The notes beneath the pieces were generated by a model that saw nothing but the letters and a program-made list of their open reading frames with translations, had not been told where the DNA came from and searched no databases. A program made the position numbers and the translations under genes. A DNA stretch of 64,000 nt from Amycolatopsis coloradensis. GTDB lineage: Bacteria > Actinomycetota > Actinomycetes > Mycobacteriales > Pseudonocardiaceae. Positions 38,714-47,905 of the stretch are shown piece after piece (positions within the stretch are counted from its first letter, which is position 1; each line of letters opens with the position of its first letter). The stretch covers positions 204,126 through 268,125 of the forward strand of contig NZ_MQUQ01000020.1 in NCBI RefSeq assembly GCF_001953865.1. Direction: 5' to 3'.

Positions 38714-39949
38714 ATGATCGAGCTGAAGGTAGACGTCGACCCGGCCGAGGTGGGTTTCGACGCGGAGCGGCTTCGACGGATCGACAGGCATTTCGACGGA
38801 TACCTGGAGCGGAATCTGCTCCCCGGATATCTGGCCGTGGTGACCAGGAACGGGAAGGTCGCGCATCTCGCGTCGAACGGGCTGCGTGACATCGAGGCCG
38901 GGCTCCCGGTGGAGACCGACACGGTCTGGCGCGTCTTCTCGATGACGAAGCCGATCACCTCGGTCGCCGCGATGATGCTTGTCGAAGAGGGACTCATCGA
39001 CCTTCGGGATCCGATTTCCCGTTGGCTGCCGGAATTCGCGCAACCGCGGGTCTTCACGACGGGCTCGTTCGTCCGGATGGCGACCGAGCCCGCGACGGAG
39101 CCGATCCGGCTCTGGCACCTGCTCACCCACACCGCGGGCCTGACCTACGGGTTCCACCGCACGCATCCGGTCGACGCGCTCTACCGCGAGGCCGGATTCG
39201 ACTGGGGTGCCGCGCCGGGACTCGACCTCGCCGGGGTCTCCGAGGCGATCGCCCGGCAGCCGTTGCAGTTCCAGCCCGGTTCGGAATGGAACTACTCGGT
39301 CGCGACGGACGTCCTCGGCAGGCTCGTCGAGGTCGTCTCCGGTCAGTCTCTCGACACCTTCTTCACCGAGCGGATCTTCACCCCGCTCGGCATGCACGAG
39401 ACGGCGTTCCAGACCGATCCCGGCGCTCTGGACCGGCTCGCCGCCCTCTACGTGCCCCACCCGAAGACCAAGGTGCCGTTGCGCCACGACGAGATGGGCA
39501 CGGTCGGCCGGGTCACGCCCACGTGCCTCTCGGGCGGCGGGGGCCTGGTCTCGACGGCGGGTGACTACCACCGGTTCACCCAGATGCTGCTGCGTGGCGG
39601 CGAACTCGACGGCGTCCGGCTGCTCGGTTCGCGCACGGTGCGGGTCATGACGAGCAACCACCTGCCGGGAGGGGTGGATCTGGAGACCTACGGCCGCGCC
39701 GGGTTCTCCGAAGCGCCGTACCACGGTTTCGGCTTCGGACTGGGCTTTTCCGTGCTCGAAGACCCGGTGAAGGCCAAAACCCTCGCCAGCGCCGGGGAGT
39801 TCGCCTGGGGTGGGGCGGCGAGCACCGCCTTCTGGGTCGATCCCGACGAGGACGTCACGGTGCTGTTCTTCACCCAATTGTTGCCGTCGTCCTCCTATCC
39901 GATCCGCGCCGAATTGCGCAGTCTGGTGTATCAGGCCCTCGTCGGCTAG
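38714..39949 (+). CDS. Serine hydrolase, beta-lactamase/esterase EstB-type
   Basis: A 411-residue class C beta-lactamase-fold enzyme. SMTK (SxxK, Ser nucleophile) sits in VWRVFSMTKPITSVAAMML; HLLTHTAGLTYGF follows, with YSV in the YxN position (weaker than usual) and a GGGG loop. No signal peptide, so an intracellular esterase or transesterase is more likely than a beta-lactamase or a cell-wall enzyme. Confidence 0.87.
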   Translation: MIELKVDVDPAEVGFDAERLRRIDRHFDGYLERNLLPGYLAVVTRNGKVAHLASNGLRDIEAGLPVETDTVWRVFSMTKPITSVAAMMLVEEGLIDLRDPISRWLPEFAQPRVFTTGSFVRMATEPATEPIRLWHLLTHTAGLTYGFHRTHPVDALYREAGFDWGAAPGLDLAGVSEAIARQPLQFQPGSEWNYSVATDVLGRLVEVVSGQSLDTFFTERIFTPLGMHETAFQTDPGALDRLAALYVPHPKTKVPLRHDEMGTVGRVTPTCLSGGGGLVSTAGDYHRFTQMLLRGGELDGVRLLGSRTVRVMTSNHLPGGVDLETYGRAGFSEAPYHGFGFGLGFSVLEDPVKAKTLASAGEFAWGGAASTAFWVDPDEDVTVLFFTQLLPSSSYPIRAELRSLVYQALVG

Positions 39950-40255
39950 GGGCAACCGTGGTCGGACAGGCACGGAGGAGGACAGCGACAGAACCTGGAC
40001 GGGCCACCCGCGGCCAGCGGGCGCCCGCTCGGTCGCCTGAAACCTTCACACGCTGGAGAACTCGGGCAAACAATGAAAAACCGGATAAATCTGCTCCCGA
40101 GGTGTACTTTGTGGACAGCTCGAGACCAAAGGCGCTGTCCCTTACGTTCCCGGCATCGGCCCTGAGCGTGGGCAGCGAGGCCCGGACATCCGGCCATCAA
40201 CAGGATGATCTGAGCTTCACGTGATTTTCACGGAATCAACCGTCTAGGGGAATCC
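39950..40255. other. 306-bp intergenic region
   Basis: It is less GC-rich from about 40060 to 40250. A 30-codon frame (ATG 40072) has no ribosome site and no family. I see no hairpin terminator, riboswitch or operator I would defend. It must hold the promoter for the monooxygenase downstream. Confidence 0.4.
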
Positions 40256-41485
40256 ATGCGGCGGATCGCGGTGGTCGGGGCCGGGCAAGCCGGTCTGGTC
40301 CTGGCGTTGGGCCTGCGGAAGCACGGATACGCCGTCACCGTGGTCACCGACCGCGACGCCGAAACAATCCGCGCGGGCGGGCTCATCTCGAACCAGTGCG
40401 TGTTCCACCCCGCGCTGACGCGGGAACGCGCGCTGGGCATCAACTTCTGGGACGGCCGGGCCCCGGAGATCCTCGGCGCGTCGTTCGGGCTCGCCGGGGA
40501 CGGCCCGGAGCCCGCGGTCTCGTGGCAGGCCCGGTTCGATCATCCCGCGCAGTCGGTCGACCAGCGGGTCAAGGTGTCCGCCTGGCTGACTGCCTTCGCC
40601 GAAGCAGGCGGCGAGGTGCGGCTCGCCAAGGTCACTCCCGACGGGCTGGACGAGTACGCGCGCGAGTTCGATCTCGTACTGGTCGCGGCCGGGCGGGGTC
40701 CGCGATTCGACAGTCTCTTCCCGCGCGACGACGCGCGTTGCCCGTATCGGGAGCCGCGGCGGACCATCGGGATCACGTATCTGGTCTCCGGGAGTGACGA
40801 ACCGCTCCCGGTCTATCCGGGGCTGACCTTCGGCCTTTCCCCGGCAGGGGAACTGTTCGGGTTGCCGATCCTGTCCGTGCGCGGCCCTGTCTTCGGTCTC
40901 GGGTTCTTCGGTGTGCCCGGCGGGCCCTTGGACGTCTGGGACGACGTCACCGATCCCGACGAGCACTTCGACACCGCGATGACGGTGCTGCGCGAGCAGT
41001 TCCCGTGGGTGGCCGGGTCACTCGCCGGTGCCCGGCCGAGCGGACCGCTGGACGTCCTGCGCGGCCGGGTGCTGCCGATCGTGCGCCAACCGGTCGGGAC
41101 GCTGCCCTCGGGGGCGAAAGTGCTCGCGATGGGCGACGCCGCGGTGACGAACGACCCGGTCGCCGGACAGGGCGCGAACATGGCGGCCCATGCCGCCGCC
41201 GTCTACGAACGGCGCATCCTCGACCACGGCGACCGGCCGTTCGACGAGGCTTTCCTGCACGGTACTTTCGCCGAATACTGGGAAAAGGCGCAGTACGCGA
41301 CCCGGCTGAGCAACGATCTGCTCGCGCCACCGCCGGATCACGTGCTGGCCACCTTGACCGCCGCGCAAACGGTGCCCGAGGTGGCACACCGGTTCGCGCG
41401 GATCTTCGAGAACCCCGCCGACTACGCCGCCTGGCTCACCGACGAGCGGATCGCGAGGGACTACCTGGCGTCGAAAGGCGCGTGA
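40256..41485 (+). CDS. StyA-type FAD monooxygenase (styrene/indole monooxygenase family)
   Basis: A 409-residue single-component-A flavoprotein: RRIAVVGAGQAGLVLALGLRKHGYAVTVV binds FAD, and AMGDAAVTNDPVAGQGANMAAHAA is the second FAD motif. The family epoxidises styrene or indole using FADH2 from a separate reductase (StyB). No reductase gene is adjacent, so an unlinked one must serve. The 3' end overlaps the convergent peptidase by 25 bp. Confidence 0.88.
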   Translation: MRRIAVVGAGQAGLVLALGLRKHGYAVTVVTDRDAETIRAGGLISNQCVFHPALTRERALGINFWDGRAPEILGASFGLAGDGPEPAVSWQARFDHPAQSVDQRVKVSAWLTAFAEAGGEVRLAKVTPDGLDEYAREFDLVLVAAGRGPRFDSLFPRDDARCPYREPRRTIGITYLVSGSDEPLPVYPGLTFGLSPAGELFGLPILSVRGPVFGLGFFGVPGGPLDVWDDVTDPDEHFDTAMTVLREQFPWVAGSLAGARPSGPLDVLRGRVLPIVRQPVGTLPSGAKVLAMGDAAVTNDPVAGQGANMAAHAAAVYERRILDHGDRPFDEAFLHGTFAEYWEKAQYATRLSNDLLAPPPDHVLATLTAAQTVPEVAHRFARIFENPADYAAWLTDERIARDYLASKGA

Positions 41486-42924
41486 TCCGGGGCGCAGACA
41501 GTGCCGCGTGCCGGAAGGCGGCCGTGGGTCAGATAAGCGTCGAGGGCCGCGTCGACACAGGCACTGCGGTTGGCGGCGCCGTGCCCCCAGGCGTCCAGTG
41601 TCAGGAGCCGGGCATTGCCGAGGATGCGTTCGGTCCGCTTCGCCCCCGCGTACGGCGTTTCGGGGTCACCCTTTCCGTTGGCCAGCAACAGGATTGGCGC
41701 GGTCGGCCGGTTCCACGGCCCGGTGTAGCGGGCCGGGTCGGCGGCGGGCCAGAAGGCACACGGCAGCGAGAGATACGTGTCGTAGGAACCGAAACCACGG
41801 CTTTCGCGGTCGGCTTCGCGGGCCGCGCGAGGCCAGGCCGCCGGGTCACGAGGGTTCGTCGTGTCGGCACAGATCGTCCCGCCACCGCCCAGTGCGGAGT
41901 CGAACGGCGTCGCGATGGCCTTCGCCGACGCTGTTTTCGTCGCCGCCTGAAGGAATTCCGCCAACGCGGGCGAGTTCGCTTCGTCGGTCAGCGCGTTGTG
42001 GGTACGCCGGATGACGTCCTGGTAGGTGATCGCGCCCGGCGCGGCCTCGAGCCGGTCGAGGATGCCGTCGTACTTCGCCCGCAGGTCCGTTCCGGGTTCG
42101 CGGAACGCGCACCGGACATCGGCCGCGCACGCGTCGAGGAACGCCTGCAACGCGCGGTCCGCGTCCCGGAAGCTGCCGAGCCTGGTGCTGAACGGGATGT
42201 TCGCGTCCTCCGGCCGGTACCCGGTGGACCAGGCGATCGGATCGTCGACGGCGTCGAGCGCCAAGGCCCCGGCGCGGTGCGGGAACAGGTTGGCGTACAC
42301 CTCGCCGAGGTAGGTGCCGTACGAGAGACCGTAGTAGCGCAGACGAGGCTCGCCTGCCGCTTGACGAAGCCTGTCGAGGTCCCGGGCGACGTTCGTGGTC
42401 GACAAATGACCCAGCAGCGGCCCGGCGTTGCGGCCGCAGGAGGCGGCGACCGCGCGGACGTCGGCGAAATGCCGCGTCTCCTGCTCGGAAGTGATCGGGA
42501 ACTGCCCGAGAATGCGTTTCAACGGCTCGGTTTCGGCGTCGCTCGCGAAGCAGCGGACCGGGGTGCTGGCGCCGACGCCGCGCGGGTCGAAGCCGACGAT
42601 GTCGAACTGCCGGTGCAGTGACGGGGTCTGGAACTTGGTGAAACGGCCGGGGTTCCCCGGACCGCCCGGGTTGGTGAAGATCGTGCCGCGTTTGTGCTTC
42701 TGGTCCGTGGCCGGGAGCCTGCCGAGCGCGATGGTGAGCTGCGGGCCGCCCGGGTCCTGGTAGGACAACGGGACTTCGACTTCGGCGCAGTCGTAACCGG
42801 ACGGCGAGCCCGCGGGACAGGGACCCCAGTCGAAGCCCTTCGGCGCGGCCGAAGCCGCGGGCGCGATCGTGACGGCGGTGAGTGCGGTGAGGGTGATCAA
42901 AGCGGCGATGCGGAATCTGGTCAC
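41461..42924 (-). CDS. Secreted tripeptidyl aminopeptidase (alpha/beta hydrolase)
   Basis: A 487-residue precursor: signal peptide TRFRIAALITLTALTAVTIA with cleavage after ASA, then mature sequence. The nucleophile is in YYGLSYGTYLGEVYA, the oxyanion TNPGGPGNPGRF, and the C-terminal TAP-like domain carries LLLANGKGDPETPYAGAK and the catalytic His in LDAWGHGA. It matches the actinomycete tripeptidyl aminopeptidase family. The GTG at 42924 begins the signal peptide; the open frame upstream is antisense to the next gene. Confidence 0.9.
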   Translation of the reverse strand: MTRFRIAALITLTALTAVTIAPAASAAPKGFDWGPCPAGSPSGYDCAEVEVPLSYQDPGGPQLTIALGRLPATDQKHKRGTIFTNPGGPGNPGRFTKFQTPSLHRQFDIVGFDPRGVGASTPVRCFASDAETEPLKRILGQFPITSEQETRHFADVRAVAASCGRNAGPLLGHLSTTNVARDLDRLRQAAGEPRLRYYGLSYGTYLGEVYANLFPHRAGALALDAVDDPIAWSTGYRPEDANIPFSTRLGSFRDADRALQAFLDACAADVRCAFREPGTDLRAKYDGILDRLEAAPGAITYQDVIRRTHNALTDEANSPALAEFLQAATKTASAKAIATPFDSALGGGGTICADTTNPRDPAAWPRAAREADRESRGFGSYDTYLSLPCAFWPAADPARYTGPWNRPTAPILLLANGKGDPETPYAGAKRTERILGNARLLTLDAWGHGAANRSACVDAALDAYLTHGRLPARGTVCAPDHAPFDAR

Positions 42925-43098
42925 CCGGCCAGCGTCTCGTCTCGCGGACGCGCGGGCCCTGGTGCCTGTACCCGGAAAGAAGGTGGGGCTGCCCCCTCCA
43001 TGGTCAACATATAGCGCACCGGGGGGCTTGCGGCAAGACCCCGGAGATACCGCAGAATCATCGGCCGTAGCCAGAACAGGCCGAACAGGAGTGAAGAT

Positions 43099-44601
43099 TT
43101 GACGGACGTCGAAGTGATCATCGTGGGGGCCGGCCCGACCGGTCTGATGCTGGCCGCGGAACTGCGGCTGGCCGGGGCGTCCCCGCTGGTCCTGGAACGG
43201 CGGCCGGAACAGGGGAAGACACCGAAGGCCCATGGCCTCAGCGGGCAGATCCTGGACCTGCTGAAGTACCGCGGCCTGCTGGACCGCGTGCACGAAGCCC
43301 TGACCGAACACGTTCCCGCCCACCGGTTCCCGTTCGGCGGGGTGCACGTGGACCTCACCCGGTTCGAGGAGCCGCCGCTGAAGGCGGTGCCGCTGCGTCA
43401 GCAGACGCTGGAGCGGCTGCTGGAGGACCACGCCACCGGCCTCGGCGCGGAGGTGCGCCGCGGACACGAAGTCACTGGGGTGAGCCAGGACGGCGAGTCG
43501 GTGACCGCGGAGGTGCGCGGTCCGGACGGGCCGTACCAGGTCACCGCCCGGTACCTCGTGGGCTGCGACGGTGGGCGAAGCCCGATCCGCGCACTCGCCG
43601 GGATCCCGTTCCCCGGCACCACCTATCCCGAGGTCAACTGGATCGGCCAGGTCAGCATCCCCGAGGGACTGACCGTGCACGACGACGGCGACATCGAGAC
43701 GCCGGAACTGGGCCGGATCAAGGCGGGGTTCACCCGCACCGACGCGGGGGTGTTCGCGCTCGGCTCGCTCACACCGGGGATCCTGTTCATCCAGACGACG
43801 GAGGACGACGCCGGCGAGGTCGACGACGACATGCCGATGACGCTGACCGAACTCGGGGACAGCATCCGCCGCGTGCTCGGCGCGGACGTCCCGCTGGGCG
43901 ACCCGGTCCGGCTCTCGCGCTACCAGTTCTCGGCCCGCCAGGCCGAGCGCTACCGCGAGGGACGGATCCTGCTGGCGGGGGACGCGGCCCATCTGCTGCC
44001 GTCCACCGGTACGGCGATCAACGTCGGCATGTCCGACTCGGTCAACCTCGCCTGGAAATTGGCCGCCGAACTCCAGGGCCGAGCCCCGGAAGGGCTGCTG
44101 GACACCTATCACGCGGAACGGCACGCCGCCGGTGCGCGTGCGCTGGTGCAGTCCCAGGCGCAGGTCGCATTGCGGCGCGGGCACGACGAGGCCGCCGAAG
44201 CGCTCAGGACGGTCTTCCAGGAACTGCTGGACGACGAGCAGGCCGCACGACGGCTGTCCGCCCACGTCGCCGGGACCGACCTGCGTTATCCGGCGCCCGG
44301 GTCCGGGCACGCGCTCGCCGGCACCTTCGTCCCGGATTTCGCGCTGGAGACCGACGAGGGCACGACGAGCGTCGGCGAACTGCTGCGCTCGGCGCGTCCG
44401 GTCCTGCTCGACCTCGCCGGACGCCCGGAGCTGCGTGACCTCGCCGAAGGAGCGGGTGTCGACGTCCGCACCGCCAAGGCCGACGACCGGCCCGCCGACG
44501 TCCTCCTGATCCGTCCCGACGGCTACGTCGCCTGGGCCGGGGACACCGACGCCGACGCCGACGGCCTGCGCGAGGCCCTCTCCGCCTGGTTCGGCGGCTG
44601 A
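43099..44601 (+). CDS. FAD-dependent aromatic-ring monooxygenase (PheA/TfdB type)
   Basis: A 500-residue flavoprotein hydroxylase. GxGxxG in VIIVGAGPTGLMLAAELRLAG, the DG motif GCDGGRSPIRALAG, and GDAAHLLPSTGTAINVGMSDSVNLAWKLA. The C-terminal 120 residues form a thioredoxin-like domain, as in phenol-type hydroxylases. Family members hydroxylate phenols or tailor polyketides. Substrate unknown; no cluster genes nearby. TTG start. Confidence 0.88.
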   Translation: MTDVEVIIVGAGPTGLMLAAELRLAGASPLVLERRPEQGKTPKAHGLSGQILDLLKYRGLLDRVHEALTEHVPAHRFPFGGVHVDLTRFEEPPLKAVPLRQQTLERLLEDHATGLGAEVRRGHEVTGVSQDGESVTAEVRGPDGPYQVTARYLVGCDGGRSPIRALAGIPFPGTTYPEVNWIGQVSIPEGLTVHDDGDIETPELGRIKAGFTRTDAGVFALGSLTPGILFIQTTEDDAGEVDDDMPMTLTELGDSIRRVLGADVPLGDPVRLSRYQFSARQAERYREGRILLAGDAAHLLPSTGTAINVGMSDSVNLAWKLAAELQGRAPEGLLDTYHAERHAAGARALVQSQAQVALRRGHDEAAEALRTVFQELLDDEQAARRLSAHVAGTDLRYPAPGSGHALAGTFVPDFALETDEGTTSVGELLRSARPVLLDLAGRPELRDLAEGAGVDVRTAKADDRPADVLLIRPDGYVAWAGDTDADADGLREALSAWFGG

Positions 44602-44611
44602 CCTCACGCAA

Positions 44612-44665
44612 TTAGTCCTCTACTTGCGGTAGTTGCACGCGCAAGGACCGCAAGTAGAGGACTAA
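44612..44665. terminator. Perfect 19-bp inverted repeat between convergent genes
   Basis: TTAGTCCTCTACTTGCGGT (44612-44630) and ACCGCAAGTAGAGGACTAA (44647-44665) pair without a mismatch around 16 bases, between the convergent monooxygenase and F420-type oxidoreductase. It can terminate both. The arm recurs at 60620 (one mismatch), so it belongs to a small dispersed element. Confidence 0.8.
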
Positions 44666-44677
44666 ACGCGGGGGGTG

Positions 44678-45667
44678 TCAGCGGCCGATGATCTCCGAGC
44701 CGTAGCGCTTCAGGGTTTCCTCGCGCTGATCGTGCATGAGGTAGAGCGCGAACTGGTCCACCCCGAGCGAAGCCAGTTCCTCCAACCGCTCCACATGCGC
44801 CGACGACGGGCCCATGAGACAGAACCGGTCCACGATCTCGTCCGGCACGAAGTCGGTCGACGGATTCCCGGCCCGCCCGTGGTGCGAGTAGTCGTACCCT
44901 TCCCGCTCACGGATGTAGTCGGTCAATTCCCGGGGCACCGGCCCGGAATCGCCGTACCGCGCCACGAGATCCGCGACGTGGTTGCCGACCATCCCGCCGA
45001 ACCACCGCAGCTGTTCCCGCTGGTGTGCCAGGTCGTCGCCGACGTACGCCGGTGCCGCGAGGCAGATCGTGATCCCGCCGGGATCCCGCCCCGCCGCGCG
45101 GGCCGCCTCGCGGACCGAACCGATGGTCCACCGGGCGATCGCCGGATCCGCGCACTGGAGGATGAAACCGTCGGCGTGCTCGCCGACCGTCTTCAGTGCC
45201 TTCGGCCCGTACCCGGCCATCCACATTTCGAGCCTGCCGTTGCGGATCCAGGGGATCTGCACCGGCTTGTCCCGCAACAGGACCTCCCGTCCTTCGGCCA
45301 GTTCCTTGACCACGTGCATGCAGTCACGCACGGTGGCCAAAGTGGACGGTGCCATGCCGACCACCCGGTGCGCCGAGTCGCCGCGGCCGATCCCGCACAC
45401 CGTCCGGTTTCCGTACATGTCGTTGAGCGTGGCGAACGTCGACGCCATCACCGACCAGTCCCGGGTGGCCGGGCTGGTCACCATCGGGCCCACGATCATC
45501 GAGGACGTCGCCGCGAGGATCTGCGAGTAGATGACGAACGGTTCCTGCCACAGCACGCACGAGTCGAACGTCCAGCCGTAGCGGAAACCCTGGTCCTCGG
45601 CCGCTTTCATCAGCCGCACCAGGTCGCGCGCGGGTGGATCGGTCTGGAGAACTATTCCGAAGTCCAC
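44678..45667 (-). CDS. LLM-class flavin/F420-dependent oxidoreductase
   Basis: A 329-residue luciferase-like monooxygenase-fold enzyme: DFGIVLQTDPPARDLVRLMKAAEDQGF, GIGRGDSAHRVVG, MWMAGYGPKALKTVGEHADGFILQ. It is the last gene of the hydantoin operon. F420-dependent relatives (CPS_4381-type) cluster with hydantoinases. The GTG at 45667 is chosen because GAGG lies eight bases upstream; GTG codons two and three positions earlier are alternatives. A dihydropyrimidine-forming reductase role is plausible but unproven. Confidence 0.86.
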   Translation of the reverse strand: MDFGIVLQTDPPARDLVRLMKAAEDQGFRYGWTFDSCVLWQEPFVIYSQILAATSSMIVGPMVTSPATRDWSVMASTFATLNDMYGNRTVCGIGRGDSAHRVVGMAPSTLATVRDCMHVVKELAEGREVLLRDKPVQIPWIRNGRLEMWMAGYGPKALKTVGEHADGFILQCADPAIARWTIGSVREAARAAGRDPGGITICLAAPAYVGDDLAHQREQLRWFGGMVGNHVADLVARYGDSGPVPRELTDYIREREGYDYSHHGRAGNPSTDFVPDEIVDRFCLMGPSSAHVERLEELASLGVDQFALYLMHDQREETLKRYGSEIIGR

Positions 45668-45677
45668 AGCCACCACC

Positions 45678-47063
45678 TCAGTTCAGGTACTGGTTCAGGC
45701 CGCGCGAGAGGAATTTCCCGTGCGTCGTACTGCCCGTGAAGCCCGACGGGGACACCACCACGCGGCCACGCGAGAGCACGGTCTCGACCTTGCCGGTGAT
45801 CTCCATGCCTTCGTAAGCCGAGTAGTCCACGTTCATGTGGTGCGTCTCGACCGACAGGGTCTGCTTCGCCGCGGGGTCGTAGACGACGATGTCCGCGTCC
45901 GAACCCGCCGCGATGACACCCTTGCGCGGATACAGCCCGAACATCCGCGCCGGGGTGGTCGAACAGGTCTCGACCCAGCGGCCGAGGGTGAGTTCGCCCG
46001 CCACGACACCCTGGTGCAGCAGGTCCATCCGGTGCTCGACGCCGGGGATCCCGTTCGGGATCGCGCGGAAGTCGCCGCGGCCGAGTTCCTTCTGGTCCTT
46101 GAAACAGAACGGACAGTGATCCGTCGACACCACCGAGAGGTCGTTGGTGCGCAGCCCCCGCCACAAGTCCGCTTGATGCGACTTCTCGCGCAGCGGGGGA
46201 GAGGCGACGTACTTCGAGCCTTCGAAATCGGGCTTCGCCAAGTCCTCAATGGACAGATAGAGATACTGCGGACACGTCTCCGCGAAGACGTTCTGCCCGT
46301 CGTCGCGCGCTTTTGCGACCGCCGCCAGCGCCTGCGACGCCGAGAGGTGCACGATGTACAGCGGCGCCCCGGTCACCTTGGCCAGCTGGATCGCGCGCGA
46401 CGTCGCCTCGCCCTCCAGCTCCGGCGGCCGGGTGAGGCCGTGCTGCACCGGGTCGATCTTCCCGGCGGCGAACGCCTGCGCGGCCAGCTGGTCGATCGCG
46501 ATGCCGTTCTCCGCGTGCATCATGATCGTGGCGCCGATCTCGCGCGCCTTCTGCATGGCCAGCAGGATCTCGCCGTCCGTGGAGTAGAACACCCCGGGAT
46601 ACGCCATGAACATCTTGAAACTGCCGACACCGCCGTCGACGCAGGCCTGCATCTCCTTCAGTGACGAATCGTCGACGTCGGAGACGATCATGTGGAAGCC
46701 ATAGTCGATGGCGCAGTTGCCGTCGGCCTTCTCGTGCCACTTGTCCATGGTGGACAGCAGTGAGGTTCCCTTGGCCTGTACGGCGAAGTCGATGATCGTG
46801 GTCGTGCCGCCCCACGCCGCCGCAGTCGTCCCGGTGCCGAAGGAATCGACGGAACGCGTGCCGCCGAACGGCATCTCCATATGGGTGTGCGCGTCGATCC
46901 CGCCGGGCAGCACGTACTTCCCGGTGGCGTCGATGACCGAATCGGCGGGCCCCAAGGTGCCTGGCGCGCCGACGGCCACGATCGTCTCACCGTCGACGAG
47001 GACGTCCGCGGCCGACGCTCCCGCCGTCGACAGCACCTGCCCACCGCTGATGAGGGTGGTCAT
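45678..47063 (-). CDS. hydA: Dihydropyrimidinase / D-hydantoinase
   Basis: Opens the ring of dihydropyrimidines or 5-substituted hydantoins. A 461-residue amidohydrolase: metal ligands DAHTHMEMPFGG, the carbamylated Lys in VGSFKMFMAYPG, TIMMHAENG, IVHLSAS and STDHCPF. Its neighbour, a carbamoyl-amide hydrolase, completes the ring opening to an amino acid plus ammonia and CO2. Adjoins it by one base. Confidence 0.93.
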   Translation of the reverse strand: MTTLISGGQVLSTAGASAADVLVDGETIVAVGAPGTLGPADSVIDATGKYVLPGGIDAHTHMEMPFGGTRSVDSFGTGTTAAAWGGTTTIIDFAVQAKGTSLLSTMDKWHEKADGNCAIDYGFHMIVSDVDDSSLKEMQACVDGGVGSFKMFMAYPGVFYSTDGEILLAMQKAREIGATIMMHAENGIAIDQLAAQAFAAGKIDPVQHGLTRPPELEGEATSRAIQLAKVTGAPLYIVHLSASQALAAVAKARDDGQNVFAETCPQYLYLSIEDLAKPDFEGSKYVASPPLREKSHQADLWRGLRTNDLSVVSTDHCPFCFKDQKELGRGDFRAIPNGIPGVEHRMDLLHQGVVAGELTLGRWVETCSTTPARMFGLYPRKGVIAAGSDADIVVYDPAAKQTLSVETHHMNVDYSAYEGMEITGKVETVLSRGRVVVSPSGFTGSTTHGKFLSRGLNQYLN

Positions 47064-47905
47064 CACGCCTCCGCGAGGGATCCGTAGCTGTCGGGGCGGC
47101 GGTCTCGATAGAAGGCCCACAGGTCACGGACTTCGGCGAGCTGACCCATGTCGAGGTCGCGGATGACGATCTCCTCTTCGGTGTCGGAAGCAGCCTCGCC
47201 GATCAGCTGACCGCGTGGGTCCGCGAAGTAAGACTGGCCGTAGAAGTCGTTGTCGCCCAGCGGTTCCACGCCGACCCGGTTGATCGTGCCGACGAAGTAC
47301 TCGTTCGCGACGGCGGCCGCGGGCTGCTCCAGCCGCCAGAGGTATTCCGACAGCCCCCGACTGGTCGCCGACGGGTTGAACACGATCTTCGCCCCGGCGA
47401 GGCCCAGCGCGCGCCAGCCCTCCGGAAAGTGCCGCTCGTAACAGATGTAGACGCCGATGCGGCCGACGGCGGTGTCGAACACCGGGTAGCCCAGGTTCCC
47501 GGGCCGGAAGTAGAACTTCTCCCAGAAGCCCTTGACCTGCGGGATGTGGTTCTTGCGGTGCTTGCCGAGGTAGGTCCCGTCGGCGTCGATCACCGCGGCG
47601 GTGTTGTAGTACACGCCGGGCTGCTCGACCTCGTACATCGGGACGACCAGCACGACGCCGTGGCGTTCGGCGACTTCCTGCATGAGCTTCGTCGTCGGCC
47701 CGTCGGGGATGCCCTCGGTGTAGGAGTAGTAGTCGGCGTCCTGCACCTGGCAGAAATAGGGGCCGTAGAACAACTCCTGCAGGCAGATCACCTGCGCGCC
47801 CTGCGAAGCGGCCTTGCCGATGGCTTCGACCGCGCCTCTGATCATCGACTCCTTGTCACCCGTCCACCGCTGCTGGATCAATCCGGCTCGGACCAGGTCG
47901 CTCAC
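47063..47905 (-). CDS. Nitrilase-superfamily carbamoyl hydrolase (beta-ureidopropionase type)
   Basis: A 280-residue carbon-nitrogen hydrolase with the catalytic triad Glu44 (LQELFYG), Lys118 (KHRKNHIPQ) and Cys155 (VYICYERHFPEGW). The family hydrolyses N-carbamoyl-beta-alanine or N-carbamoyl-D-amino acids, the hydantoinase products. The KGFWEKFYFRPG segment is typical of the beta-ureidopropionase group. Its start lies 50 bp inside the NCS1 gene. Confidence 0.9.
   Translation of the reverse strand: MSDLVRAGLIQQRWTGDKESMIRGAVEAIGKAASQGAQVICLQELFYGPYFCQVQDADYYSYTEGIPDGPTTKLMQEVAERHGVVLVVPMYEVEQPGVYYNTAAVIDADGTYLGKHRKNHIPQVKGFWEKFYFRPGNLGYPVFDTAVGRIGVYICYERHFPEGWRALGLAGAKIVFNPSATSRGLSEYLWRLEQPAAAVANEYFVGTINRVGVEPLGDNDFYGQSYFADPRGQLIGEAASDTEEEIVIRDLDMGQLAEVRDLWAFYRDRRPDSYGSLAEA

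Noticed and set aside
38714-39949. Beta-lactamase resistance gene
   Set aside because: It has SxxK and a YxN-like motif but no secretion signal and is closer to EstB-type esterases.
40102-40116. A third DnaA box (TGTGGACAG) near 40112
   Set aside because: It differs from the consensus at the last base and is single.
41461-44607. A single open frame of more than 1000 codons on the minus strand
   Set aside because: Only the part from 42924 down has family sequence (tripeptidyl aminopeptidase with a signal peptide). The rest is antisense to the aromatic monooxygenase, open only because of high GC.
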